Part shown: piece by piece, positions 34,592-44,810 of the stretch | Numbering within the stretch: position 1 is the first letter of the stretch | Layout of the letters: every line of letters begins with the position of its first letter | Assembly: GCA_008931825.1 (NCBI GenBank) | Contig: QXVZ01020046.1 | Location: 230,445-275,254, forward strand | Source: Phallusia fumigata | Taxonomy: Eukaryota; Chordata; Ascidiacea; Phlebobranchia; Ascidiidae | DNA: 44,810 nucleotides | Direction of reading: 5' to 3' | Notes under the pieces: model-generated | Databases searched by the model: none | What the model was told of the DNA's origin: nothing | What the model saw: only the letters and a program-made list of their open reading frames with translations | Position numbers and translations under genes: made by a program

Positions 34592-34766
34592 CAGTGGTTC
34601 TTGACCAGGGATACTCGTGCCCTTAATCTGTTCGGAGGAGGTACGAGAATGGTTTGTTATTTGAACATGGAAACAATAGTAACTTTCCGGAAATTACAGA
34701 AGGAGTACAAGAACTGGTTGATAATTTTAAAGGCTTGCCGACAAGGTATAGGGTGGAGAATCACTG
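34592..34766. mobile_element. hAT-type MITE, distinct family
   Basis: The element starts CAGTGGTTCTTGACC and ends GGTGGAGAATCACTG, an imperfect terminal inverted repeat of about 15 bases and total length 175. The flanking bases do not give a convincing 8-bp duplication. It begins 26 bases after the stop codon of the galaxin-like gene, so it lies in its 3' UTR or just beyond. Confidence 0.65.
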
Positions 34767-37038
34767 TTTTTCAGAGTAAATGTGACAGTAAACCTAGGAA
34801 ATAGTCCATGACAGGGACACATGGAGAAAAACTGTGCACACGTTGCTCTCATCTCATGAATCTATTGGAGAAGCGTCCTTTTGGAAATACACAAAAATAG
34901 GGATGTTGACCATGAACTCAATATGGATACAATACTTTTCTGATCACACATCCAAAGGCAAAAGTGCTGCGAATTAAAAGTTCAAAGTGCTATTGTACAC
35001 TGTAGTTTGTCAACCATGTCAATTGCCCTGCAAGGCAAAACACCTTCTGCCCTACAACGCAAAACAAGTTTTTTGACCTGGAAGAAATTATGCGAGTTCT
35101 CCAAATTTCCAACCGTACATTTCCTATTTATGTAGATAGCTTACAATTCGGGGTTATAAACGACAAAGCTTGTACCCGTGGAACTTTTACTTACATAGGC
35201 AATTGTGCAAATTTTCTGGACATTTGTTTTTAATCTGCAATGCTATGTATCCGCTTTCTAATCTTTATTTATATGCTCATAATTCTATAATATCGAAATA
35301 TACATAATATGCATTTGATTTACACCTTTACATGACTTTGCTTTTTTGAAAACATTTGTTTTTTTGCGACTATGCATTCCATGAATTCGGCCTTTCACAG
35401 GTAAAATATTTCATGCTACAAACTGCGAAACATATTTTCCATTTGTGCTGACTGAGGGGAATTATAAAACTATTCCCTAAAAACTGTTTGGAAATGAGTA
35501 TTTAACTCTGCATTTATGTGGCCAACACTTATCTTATACGGCGAGTCAAAAATCGATGATTTTTTGCCAATACGCTGGTGACAGATTGATGTGCGTTTGC
35601 TTCTACCATATGTCGCTTTGCCTCAATGTTGCCATGTCGGTTGCCCATCGTTTGCTGACGTTGATCAGCAACTTATTACTATGCAAGGTGGACAAAATTG
35701 CAAATATAAACTAGAACTGGAGAGTAAAATTAAATGTATGTGTTTGTGTCTAACAGAGGAATTCCCATTAAAACTCCCAGGTAAATTTCCGTTTAATCAA
35801 TTTACTGGTCCCAAAATATTCCGGTGACATCACTCAAAACCGAATATTTTTGGCCAGTTGGTGTTTGGACGAAAATGAATGCAAAATGTTCAGTTTGTTC
35901 AAACCCAGTTTAAGCTGGTTGAGAGGATCAAGATCGGGCCGAATCATACTCAAGCCGGTTTCTCAGTGTTAAATATTTCAGTGTTTTAGTTCATATTGAT
36001 TTTTGCCTTAACCAATCCTTTTCTTTGAACTGTAACCCAAAACCAATGCTCTGTGTTGCAATTTAAAATCGATTTTGGGCCCTTTTCAAAGATTGTTAAC
36101 AATCAGATCGGAAATTTCCCCCTCCCACCCACTTTCCTGTTGAAACGCCTCAATTACTAAACCCTTACACATGCCGGCTCCCAAACCCAGTAGCAATGCA
36201 ATTTATGCAGCATAATTGCTTCCGAAAGGGGATTTTAAATTATTAACGTCCTACTGATCAGCATTTAGCTTACTATTAAAGTTATTACTGTTGTGCCATA
36301 AGTTTGTAATTGTTTCGTACATTTAATATCAATTATGACGTATAGTCACGAGGTCCCTACACGCGCGCAGCAACTGAAAGATGACCGCAGCAGGAAACGA
36401 TGTTACTTGGTGGATCGTATTTCTGCCAAGCAGCTATTGTAAACTTCCTTGCGTGTTAGCATTATCTGCACTACAGCCCAGAATCAGCAAGCGCTTGTGG
36501 TAAGCAGATTAAATTTACACTCCAAAGACTACTGACATATGCAACGGCTACACTTCAGAGAAATTTAGATCAGTTTAGTTTCATGGACACAGTACTGATA
36601 TAGTTTACCGATAGAAGCCAAGACTGCAACCAGAACGTACTGAAATTAAACTCATGTTTACTGTTAAACAAGGATTTGAGCACAATAATTCTATGTCGTA
36701 ATGCGATAAAAAGTGTACAAATTATTTTCCAATTTAATAGTTAAGTTTTAAACTATAATAATAAGACTGAACATTACCTAGGCGTTAAACATTGAGTGAG
36801 TAGCAGAAACTCAGTGCAGTGATTGATGCGAGCTTGCAGCTTGAGGACCAACGTGCTTTTTCTTTCTGTTTACCAACGATTGTTATCAGCTCTTAACTCG
36901 TTGCAATCAGTTAATGTTGCTCTTGTACTTTCGAGATGAAATTTCAATCCAAGTGTCGACGCCACTAAATGAGGCAGCTATATACTCTTTGGCTAACTGC
37001 CTGTAATATTCAATGTGTAGCTGCAAAAATCTTTTTAA
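34767..37038. other. Intergenic region without a supportable gene
   Basis: AT-rich sequence with scattered short frames only. No splice-bounded coding segments, tRNA folds or clear repeats were recognised. The last few hundred bases are the likely promoter and 5' UTR of the gene at 37039. Confidence 0.5.
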
Positions 37039-37713
37039 ATGGACGAGCAATTCGCTTGGCGCGTTCTAACTGAAAGTCGCATGGTGGAAGCCAAACGGTT
37101 TGTGTACAAGTACTACACAACGAAACTGCCACTTGGCAAAATCTTTCGCGTGACCTCGAAGGAGATTGGCAGAAGACACTTGGAGCAGACGGAGCAGATG
37201 ATCAAAAACGGGACCTCGTACGGTTGTTTTCACAAGGTTTCAGGCAAACTCGTGGCAATAGTCCAATACTGCGTGCTGGAGAAAGGTGCTCCAAAGACCA
37301 AACTAAAAGAAAATTGCTCCCCAGAGCTTTCAGCACTTTTACGTTTTACGAACTGGATGCTGAATGACGTTTTTACAGACTTGCAAGCTCAGAGACTGTT
37401 GATATTAAGCTGTGGTGCGGTAGCTGACGGTTTTAAGCGACATGGACTTCTTCCAAACATCAACAGTTTGACGATGGAAACTGCTGTACGTCATGGCTGC
37501 GAATACGAAGTAGAGCTAACGACAAACGTATGCGCCGACAAAGTTTCCGAGGAGGGCGTTTTTTTGTCGATGCGTAAAACCGCGTTTTGCGACTACGTTG
37601 ACCCTGAAACTGGCTTAAAACCTGATCTGCTTTCACTGCCTGGTTATACCCACGCAGAAATTATGTACAGAAAAGTGCGCCCAACCGCTTCTCACATGAA
37701 AAGTAAACTGTAG
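37039..37713 (+). CDS. GNAT-family N-acetyltransferase-like protein (arylalkylamine/polyamine NAT type), intronless
   Basis: A single uninterrupted frame of 224 codons starts at ATG 37039 and ends at TAG. The layout follows insect-type arylalkylamine N-acetyltransferases: an N-terminal helix ending in KYYTTKLPLGKIF (residues 24-36; family pattern F-x-NEPL), strands GCFHKVSGKLVAIVQYCVLE (62-81) and a motif-A-like strand-loop-helix (LLILSCGAVADGFKRHGLL, 120-138). A following helix is METAVRHGC (146-154). Such enzymes move acetyl from acetyl-CoA to amines in the cytosol. The usual (R/Q)-x-x-G-x-(G/A) CoA loop is only partly kept as KRHGLL, so activity is uncertain and the substrate unknown. No signal peptide or membrane segment is seen. 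Lack of introns in a genome of many-exon genes suggests a retrocopy or a naturally intronless family. Confidence 0.7.
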   Translation: MDEQFAWRVLTESRMVEAKRFVYKYYTTKLPLGKIFRVTSKEIGRRHLEQTEQMIKNGTSYGCFHKVSGKLVAIVQYCVLEKGAPKTKLKENCSPELSALLRFTNWMLNDVFTDLQAQRLLILSCGAVADGFKRHGLLPNINSLTMETAVRHGCEYEVELTTNVCADKVSEEGVFLSMRKTAFCDYVDPETGLKPDLLSLPGYTHAEIMYRKVRPTASHMKSKL

Positions 37714-37923
37714 TGGTTATAATTAGAAGCTCAATTATACGTTACAAACCCAATTGGGATTGCTTTCAAATTTTGACTATTTTATGCACTTACGAGGCCT
37801 ACAGAAATACAACTTACAACCTGTCTTCCCCCCTGCCCCCACTTAAAAACAAAAAAAGAGCAGAAACAAAATTTCTTCGTATTGACTTGTATTTCGAGTA
37901 TAACCGGATTACACATAAACTAT

Positions 37924-37929
37924 AATAAA
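37924..37929 (+). terminator. Poly(A) signal of the acetyltransferase-like gene
   Basis: AATAAA lies 211 bases after the stop codon of the intronless gene, at a reasonable distance for a short 3' UTR. Confidence 0.5.
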
Positions 37930-39418
37930 CCATCATTCAATTCTAACTTCCAGCGAAGGTCTTTTGGGATATAGCGTTGTGCCAGCATTGCATTTGATAA
38001 ACCGATGCAAGAAACCAGATGTGGGTATGTGAGGTGCGACGAGAAAAAACAAAAACTACGTCACGCCTGCAGGTCGCTTTGCGTGCATAGCCGTAGAAAA
38101 AATACAAGGGCTGGCACACGAACCAACGTGCTGACAGGTCTTGAAGAACAAAAGGCGACATTTAAACCATCAAACCTATTCCAAGGTGCTTTCGGCGTGC
38201 AAGCATTCGCAAACATTTAAACTAGGGCATTTCCTAACCTCATAACCATTAGATTGATCCTTGTGGTGACAAGGTAAACGCTTAAAACCAGAAAACGGAC
38301 GCGCAAGCGGGTGTTTAGGAAAGGGGTTAGCAGCACACGTAACTTTACATCCACATGTAGCACGCAAACAGCAATAAATAGAACAGTCCAAATTGCTCCT
38401 ACGAACAGGCCACATTTGGCCGGGTAAAGATAGACGAGGAACCCAGACGAAATGATAGCACCGACGAATTTGCTAGGCGAGCCCGAAAAACGCAACAAAC
38501 CGTTCTCGCAGCGGAGCTGTCAATTCACGCGTGAAACATTCAATCTTTTCGCTACTGTGAAACCTCAAAGGGCGGTACAAATAACGCAGCACGACAAATT
38601 CATTAAATCGACGCAATTCGCTACTGTATACACACATTTTTGACGTGTGGATAAGTGACGTCACGACTAAGGGAGTAGTAGAAGTGACGTCAACTGATGA
38701 CGTGTGCACACCACTGTGATGTAATACAGAGGCGATAGCGTCAGGATGATGAAATTGGAAATCTATTTACAACAGACGAGGCAAAAAATGACGCAATATT
38801 AGGACGTTTTAACGCAATGAATATTTCATTTTTTTCCTAAAATTTTGATTTCCTTGTTTGTAAATTCATATTTTGTTGACACATTTTTTTTACAGAACGC
38901 ACTTCGTGGCCTAAAAGGTCATGAAGGCACTAGCAGGTAAGAAAAACGCGTTTTGAGGCCGCTATTTTTCTATTATATTAATCACTGTAGGATATAAAAA
39001 CTAAAGTGGGATAGGGCCTAAACGTTCACGCAAAATTGAAAACAGCCATACACGAGCAATGTATATGGGCACACTATAGACAACCTAATTGTATACAACA
39101 TAAAGCGGCATTTGTGTTACCTTTTCTAACACGGAAGAAAAACCAATGACAAGTTTTCGCAAATCATGTCACGTCAGGACCAAACTTGAAAAACAAAAGA
39201 GTTTTTCATGCTTTTTTCAAGGGTGGCCTTAAAACGGACTTATAATATATAGTGGTTCCATTTTTTAAAGATTTCCGATCGAGTATCGCAATGTTACAAC
39301 GAAGAGTTAAACGGGTGTTAAACTTTGGAACCGGTGGTAATGATTTACAACCTGGCGTCTGGCAAGTGTTGCGTCCCTTGAAGCAAAACTACTGGATCGG
39401 GTTAAGGCAAGTATTTTG
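37930..39418. other. Non-coding stretch with a CRE cluster and one exon-like fragment
   Basis: Apart from the CRE cluster the sequence has only short frames. A 41-base fragment at about 38896-38936 is flanked by a good acceptor (TTTTTTTTACAG) and donor (GTAAGA) and is open in one frame, but no partner exon fits. It might be a non-coding or UTR exon. Confidence 0.35.
38641..38706. promoter_or_regulatory. Cluster of CRE-like TGACGT sites
   Basis: Within about 65 bases there are TGACGTGT, GTGACGTCAC, GTGACGTCAA and ATGACGTGT. Two contain the full palindromic CRE core TGACGTCA and two the half-site TGACGT, bound in animals by CREB/ATF factors. No start codon or exon I can support follows nearby, so the target gene is unknown. 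Confidence 0.4.
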
Positions 39419-39960
39419 GCGGGCAAAAGGAGCAAGGAAATCCGAACAATTTCAAAATCTTTCAAATATTGAATTTTTAACATAACTGCCAGAGAACCTG
39501 TATGTAGTGAATACCTTGTCAAAATGTTTGCATTACAATTTATTCATTATGTACAAGTTCTTTGGCAGTTATGTTTTTAAGAAAGTTACTCTCCAAGTCT
39601 GTGTCTTGCGTTCCCAAGTTTTTGAAAAATTAAAATATTTTGTTACTTCAAGTTGTGTGGACTTTGAGGCGAGATTGCCTATTTGTTNGGCAAAAGGAGC
39701 AAGGAAATCCGAACAATTTTAAAATCTTTTTGAAATATTGAATTTTTAACATAACTGCCAGAGAACTTGTATGTAGAGAATACATTGTCAAAATGTTTGC
39801 AATACAATTTATTCATTATGTACAAGTTCTTTGGCAGTTATGTTTTTAATAAGGTTACTCTCCAAGTCTGTGCCTTGCGTTCCCAAGTTTTTGAAACATT
39901 AAAATATTTTTTTACTTCAAGTTGTGTGGACTTTGAGGCGAGATTGCCTATTTGTTCGGC
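39419..39960. repeat. Tandem duplication of about 270 bp around an N
   Basis: The segment from GGCAAAAGGAGCAAGGAAAT to GAGATTGCCTATTTGTT occurs at about 39419-39686 and again at about 39688-39957, with roughly a dozen substitutions and small length changes. The single N at 39687 sits exactly at the junction. Each copy contains the palindromic mini-element described separately. Confidence 0.85.
39473..39580. repeat. Palindromic mini-element, copies at 39473 and 39748
   Basis: Left arm AACATAACTGCCAGAGAAC and right arm GTTCTTTGGCAGTTATGTT are inverted complements; the pairing extends over roughly 40 bases per arm with mismatches. The centre (AATGTTTGCATTACAATT) is shared with the elements at 15146 and 42430. 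The RNA or single strand could form a long hairpin. The second copy, at about 39748-39855, comes from the local tandem duplication. Confidence 0.7.
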
Positions 39961-40674
39961 ATGACTTTTTATGCCATTTAGGGACACGCAAACCGAGCCA
40001 CGAATACGAGCTTAAAGATAGGTGGTTGTCCAATTATGCGGTATTGGCGGAGAGCAAAAACTTCTCGTATGCTTCAGTTTGTCGAATGTAATGCTACATT
40101 GCTTTAAACCTGGTCACATAAACAAAACCTATTTGGGCGTCTAATATTTCGCAGATAACGCGTGAGCATAGAACGGCGGCAAACTCACGGGAGTAGTAAG
40201 ATGTTTCGCCGAATACTCAATGTTATAACGACAAATCACCAAACTATGCATATTTTTCCTACTATGATTATTCCTTTTGCGTGGACTGCTTCCAAAAATT
40301 AATTTGTCCAAGACCGAAAACCCAAAATTTGCATATTTGACGCCCCTTTAAAAATTTCTCGTTCATTCCCTGGCAAAGCACATCGTCCCCTCCCAGCCAA
40401 ATGTGTAAGAAAGTATTATGTGTGCTGCAATATGGGTCGAAGCTTCAGATGTATCGGGCATTGGCAGACTTTCACACGGCTGAAGCACACAAAATATACA
40501 CACACAAATTACGAAAAACAACAACAACAACAACCTTCTACCGCTATCGACGAAGCGTGACGTCAAACGCCAAGGTAGCCTCGAAGCAGTCTCATCGAGA
40601 CACGACTGGTTGTTCAAGCCGTGAAATCGCATGGCGGTATAATGGAACGCGGGTGCGCCGGTTTGGTAGGGCTG

Positions 40675-43600
40675 TTAGTTAGACTGTTGTTGGTAGGGCT
40701 GCAGGACTGGCTGAGGGTCTGAAACAGCGCAAAATGGTTTGGTTAAACTTGTGCTCGCGACTGTGTGTGCGTAAATATGTAGCTTGTTCGACGGTTGTGT
40801 GTTTGCATAAAGCGCTTGTTATTGTGCAGTGGTTGGCAATCTTTTTCGATGCATTCCCCCTTTTGCTCATTTAGGAAATTTTCATTCCTTTCCTACTAGA
40901 CATAAAATGACATAGAGTTATATTAATAGGTTTGGAACCACTGGTCTACCTAAAAAGGTAAACTCCTCATGAAGATAGCTTAACTATAGAGTGCATTTTT
41001 TCCCCGGTTGGGAACCACTGCTTAGTGTGCGGTGTTTTTGGTAAATTATGCAAAAGAATCATTTAAGTGTGTTGGTGTTTGCTGTGCCTTGTTTTGTGTG
41101 GTGAGTATTGTTTCCAAGAGTGATGTTCGTTTCGCGACAAGCTGTGTGTTTCTGTTGGGTGGTATGTCTAGACGTGTGTCCAACACGTGGCACGCGTCGT
41201 ATTGAGAAGGGCACTCGAGCTCTTGCAAAACTCACACGCAAAAAACAAAGATTTCCGGGTTTGGTTGAAATCAAACGATTACAAAGAAGCAGTTTTGGAC
41301 AATTGTAAATTATTTGCAATAAAAAAGTTTTTTTCAAGCTTTAATGAATCTTTTAGTTGTTTGTAAAAGAAAACTTTTAATGTTAGAATAACACAGTTTA
41401 CCAAATGAAGTCACAAGTTAGCGTGTTAAAGTTGGACATCTCTGGTCTAGAATCGGTGTCTGTTGGTTACTGTTAATACAAAAAATGACTTTTTTGTTTG
41501 GGTAGTATTGTCGCTTGTATAATATATTCCGTTTCAAGTTTCTATGACAACGAGCATCCTTCTCACCCTATGCGTAGAATACCCGTTTTTGCAAATGTAT
41601 CTGTTTGTATGTGTGCGGGTCCAATACTTGTGTTGATGTCGTATGTTTGTGTACAAAACCCGGGGTGTCAACGCGTGCTGTTTTTCTGTCTTATATGGGT
41701 ACGTTTAGCAAGTTAAAAATGCAGGAGGCTTTGCTTAGGGAACTTACAAGCTTGTCGCGGGGCGTATTGCTGGCCATGAGTCGGGGCACTGGTTACCACA
41801 TTCTGTTGAACGTACTGCTGTGTAGGGGGGTTTGGACTGTGGGCGATTCCGGGGGTTCCTTGCATCGCAATGTAGTTTCCATGGATAGCTGGGTAAGTTG
41901 GGTAGGTCGTTCCATGAGGGCTAGGAAAACATAAGATATGAATCATTTACAAGATATTAATCATATTTCACAGTCAATACTGACATGCGGCATAGATCGT
42001 TTATGTTGACCAACGATAACGCTCGCCAGACCTGCAAGGAGCGTTATATAGAAACAGAGTCGGTCTTACAACTATTTCCATTTAGCTAGGCGTGCACTAG
42101 AAATGGGATTCGAACCAACAACATGCCTCTAGTCTCCGACTCGGGATTTTGTGGGCCTGGTGAACTGTGGTTGCTTACAAAAAAGTTGAGTAGCGGACTG
42201 AATGACATGTTTGATTAATTCTTTCTGATATACAGAAAGAACTTATCATTTGTTGTCATAAAAATACTGCTGAAGTATTTTGCCAGGAGAAAAACTTCTA
42301 ACCAAGCGATGTTTTTGTTTTAATCATACAACAGCAGATTACTTCCTTGGTTTTCTTGAACTTTTTGCAAGGTTCACACAACACGAACTTGAAGAGTATC
42401 TTAACTAAAACCATGACTGCCACAGCCTTCACGATAAAAACAGCGATTGTTGAAACGTTTGCAATACAATGTATTCACTGCATACAAGTNATCGCTACTA
42501 ATGAGATTTAAAACAAAATACTAACAAAAGGTTTAACAGATATAACTTACAGGTGGCATTACGTTTGGTTGTCCAGACATGTGTTGTGCATTTGGGGTGA
42601 TAATAAATTGAGTCTGAAAGTAAAAGTGTTTTGTTGTGAGGAAAACTATATATAACAAGAAATAAACAAACTATTCCAATCAAAGTATAGCACCAAATTT
42701 AAACCTTGGCTAATGCAAACCGAAATAACTAATTTTTCACCAAACACAAGGATTCTGCTTGCAGTTTAGGCCAAAAGCAGATTGAGATGGTAAAGGCATT
42801 ACATTTTAAGCAACATTTTAGACTTTAGCCACTAAGACATAGTTAATGTGCCATGTTAAAGTGATCAATTTGAAAACACATAATCGACCTTAAAAACAAA
42901 TGACTAACTTGCACAATGCATTACAAATATTATTGTATAAAACCTACTTACCCCAGGATGGGCATGGTACTGTGGTCCGCCTATTGTTTGATGGATGGGC
43001 TGTGGCATATGATGGCTAACCACTTGTTCATTGCCTGTAGGACTGATAATAGCTGGGGTGGGGGTGGTCATGCCTGAAGTGAAAAAAATTTAATGCTACG
43101 GTCATTTTACTTTTTGATTGGAAATTTGGAGCAAACAAAGTATGTTCTCCATCATAATTCCTTTTGGGGAAGCTTTTGGTGATGGAAAAAGCAAAGTTTT
43201 TAGAAAAACATGCAAAAAGTTTAAAGGCATGACACAGGTACAGCCTCCTCCCCCCACTTTAAACAATAAAAAGCTAAAGGAATCAATTTCACACCTCTCT
43301 TCTTGTTGAAGACGACAACAGGTTGATTTTGGGGGTAGTAAACAGTAGGGACCTATGACACAAAAAACAAACAAATTCTTTAAGAGCTTGAACAAAAAGA
43401 AGAATTTTATATTCCACAAGCAATTGTTACCTGAGGAGCAATTTGTGTCGGTGATGTTGGTGTCGACATACCACTTGGTTTCTGTCAAGAAAAAGGTAAA
43501 TTGGAAAAGTTGTTTTTTATTTAGGATTTTAAACATCATCTGAGTTTATTATGATCATATTGGGTCAGCTTTCCTCACGCTTGTTTCATTGCAGTATCAC

Positions 43601-44810
43601 AAATGATTAAAATTACCAACCAATAAAATGTTTCAATGTAAAAAGTTCGAATTTACAAATTTTTAATGATGTTGTTGGCAGCTTAAAAACCAACATACTT
43701 TACCTTAATGTTTTTACTGAGATAGTTATTTTTCATTCAATGTTTTGGCAAAAGTTAAGCAAAACCTTAAAGGTGGCAGTTTAAGTTTTTCCTATTTAAC
43801 TTACTGCAAATGATCTTGGAGTGAACTCCTTGGCATCTGGATTCAGTGCATGTGCCCTGAAATACACCAAACAACTAAATATATTTATGTTCTTCAGACA
43901 AAAAAGAAAATGCTTTCTAGAAATGTGATTTCTGCAACACAAAACATAAACAAAACAATTTATGCAATACAAACTATTGGATTAATATACATGATGAGTC
44001 AAAACTATAGCACATCTAGGATTAGAAGTGTAAATACTAGTACAAAGTGTAAAAAATAAAATGTTTTTATCACTTTGGCATTTGCCTTTTAAAGGGAAAC
44101 ATTTCAAAAACCTACGCTCCGTCCGGTGAAGAATCAGCAGGAGCAGCCGAACTAGTAGCAGGTTGATTTGTTGCTGAGTCACCACTACTCTGTGCTGACT
44201 CAGCAGATCCTGAAGTGGAATGTGAAGCAACCGGATCTGTTGGTGGAGGTTGCTGCTGCTGCTGCTGGCTGACCACTGCATTGCAGAAAGTTAATTTTAA
44301 CCAAATGATTATTGCATGCCCAAGATAAAAGCTATGTGACATGATATAAAAAAGTTTAGTTTAAACAAGAAATGTAACAATACAGTGATGCAAGTACTTT
44401 GGGTTAACAAAATTCCACACAGCCTCAAAATTTAGTAATCACTCTATCAAAGTGACAGTATACCAGTATGGCAACCACTGAGCTTTTACAAATGTACATC
44501 GAATTTGCTTAAATAGCAAATTTTTGACCCACAGACTTTTTACGGACACTGGCTAATTTAAGTTCTCAACTCTCCAAAAAAACTGGATGCCACAGCCAAA
44601 AATTACAGTTTGACAGTCAAAGATTTCATAAAAGGTACATAAAAATTAAATGCAAGCAAACCTGTGGGTTGTTGTTGTATCTGGGCTTCACTGACTGAAG
44701 AAGCTCCCCCATGTTGTGGAGAAACAAACCCGGTAGCAGCACTGACAGTGTTTACAGCTGGCGCAACTGTTGTTGACCGTGGTGAATGAACATTGATAGC
44801 TGGTTGTGGC
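40675..44810 (-). CDS. ATXN2: Ataxin-2 family protein, C-terminal part (5' end outside window)
   Basis: Ataxin-2 proteins are cytoplasmic RNA-regulatory factors that bind poly(A)-binding protein and join stress granules. Exons on the minus strand, in reading order: 44810(partial)-44662, 44275-44116, 43856-43805, 43481-43431, 43352-43295, 43073-42952, 42613-42551, 41920-41748 and 40718-40675. The decisive feature is the PAM2 motif LNPDAKEFTPRSF in the 43805-43856 exon (vertebrate ataxin-2: LNPNAKEFNPRSF). The next exon, PSGMSTPTSPTQ, parallels vertebrate KPSTTPTSP. The rest is Pro/Gln/Ser/Thr/Tyr/His-rich and disordered and ends QPYQQQSN. The stop is TAA at 40677-40675. Phases fit at every join except 42551 to 41920, where an unseen exon or an error must be assumed. 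The Lsm domains lie upstream, outside the window. ATXN2 and ATXN2L cannot be told apart here. Confidence 0.85.
40827..41020. mobile_element. hAT-type MITE, copy 2, in the last ataxin-2 intron
   Basis: The element starts CAGTGGTTGGCAA and ends GGTTGGGAACCACTG. Flanks TTATTGTG (40819-40826) and TTAGTGTG (41022-41029) could be an 8-bp target duplication with one mismatch and a one-base offset. Its interior matches the 32580 copy on the reverse strand. Confidence 0.75.
42085..42180 (-). repeat. Possible decayed tRNA-like fragment
   Basis: On the minus strand, TTGGTTCGAATCCCA is a perfect B-box/T-arm word and GAGTCGGAGACTAGAGGC lies upstream where an anticodon arm would be. The T stem does not pair and no acceptor stem forms, so it is more likely a SINE head than a functional tRNA gene. 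Confidence 0.35.
42430..42490. repeat. Copy of the GATTGTTGAAACGTTTGCA element, ending at an N
   Basis: ACAGCGATTGTTGAAACGTTT followed by ACAATGTATTCACTGCATACAAG matches the 15146 copy closely and the 39473 copies more loosely. The match stops at the N at 42490, as the 39687 N also lies by a related repeat. Confidence 0.65.
43805..43856 (-). CDS. ATXN2: PAM2 exon of the ataxin-2 homologue
   Basis: This 52-base exon encodes AHALNPDAKEFTPRSFA. It matches the PAM2 consensus L-N-x-x-A-x-x-F-x-P, which docks on the MLLE domain of cytoplasmic poly(A)-binding protein. The key Leu, Phe and Pro are all present. It is bounded by TATTTCAG and GTAAGT. Confidence 0.88.
44251..44268 (-). repeat. Short CAG tract encoding polyglutamine
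   Basis: On the coding strand, five CAG codons followed by CAA give Gln6 and then Pro3, upstream of the PAM2 motif. This is not the position of the disease-linked polyglutamine of human ATXN2, which is near the N-terminus. Pure CAG runs can vary in length between individuals. Confidence 0.8.

Noticed and set aside
34601-34804. 67-codon open frame after the galaxin-like gene
   Set aside because: It lies almost wholly inside the hAT-type MITE at 34592-34766 and has no independent support.
38896-38936. 41-base fragment with good splice sites on the plus strand
   Set aside because: Open in one frame only, and the candidate next exon near 39273 runs into a stop in the required phase; no coding gene could be built.
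42085-42180. Functional tRNA gene on the minus strand
   Set aside because: The B-box word is perfect but the T stem and acceptor stem do not pair, so no cloverleaf forms.
1-44810. CRISPR arrays, bacterial operons or phage-like systems
   Set aside because: The window has spliced animal genes throughout; no regularly spaced repeats, Shine-Dalgarno sites or prokaryotic gene layout were seen.

Overview
The window is nuclear DNA from an animal. Genes are split into many short exons with GT-AG junctions and AT-rich introns of roughly 50 to 1,100 bases. Two of the four gene models are recognisable animal proteins: a synaptonemal-complex protein 2 (SYCP2) homologue and an ataxin-2 homologue. The compact many-exon genes, the many short non-autonomous DNA transposons and the scattered SINEs fit an ascidian tunicate such as Ciona, but that is an inference; another invertebrate deuterostome is possible. 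Two N bases (39687 and 42490) mark unresolved assembly positions.

Layout, left to right. (1) 1-1140: short repeats, a decayed or partial coding-like stretch (366-677) and the presumed promoter of the next gene. (2) 1141-19820, plus strand: an SYCP2-like gene that I could resolve into about 42 exons coding for about 1,490 residues. It has the N-terminal helical-repeat domain, the Spt16M-like domain, a long Ser/Thr/Lys-rich linker, acidic and basic segments and a C-terminal coiled coil. One intron (16516-16868) looks like a U12-type AT-AC intron. A 582-bp hAT-type element with a perfect 8-bp target duplication sits in another intron. (3) 19821-28275: 8.4 kb without a gene I can support. (4) 28276-34565, plus strand: seven exons with matching phases coding for a predicted secreted protein of 552 residues: signal peptide, a galaxin-like paired-cysteine module and a long charged coiled coil. 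I do not know this architecture. (5) 34566-37038: non-coding, with one small hAT-type element. (6) 37039-37713, plus strand: an intronless 224-residue protein resembling GNAT acetyltransferases of the arylalkylamine/polyamine NAT type. (7) 37714-40674: non-coding, with a cluster of CRE-like sites and a tandem duplication around an N. (8) 40675-44810, minus strand: the C-terminal part of an ataxin-2 family gene, including the PAM2 motif that binds poly(A)-binding protein; its 5' part lies beyond the window.

The four genes show no common pathway: meiosis, a secreted or matrix protein, small-molecule acetylation and mRNA regulation. Their order looks like ordinary chance neighbourhood. The most interesting items are the putative AT-AC intron in the SYCP2 homologue, the galaxin-like/coiled-coil protein, the probable one-base frame discrepancy at a T-run in SYCP2 exon 9, and the families of short mobile elements repeated within the window.
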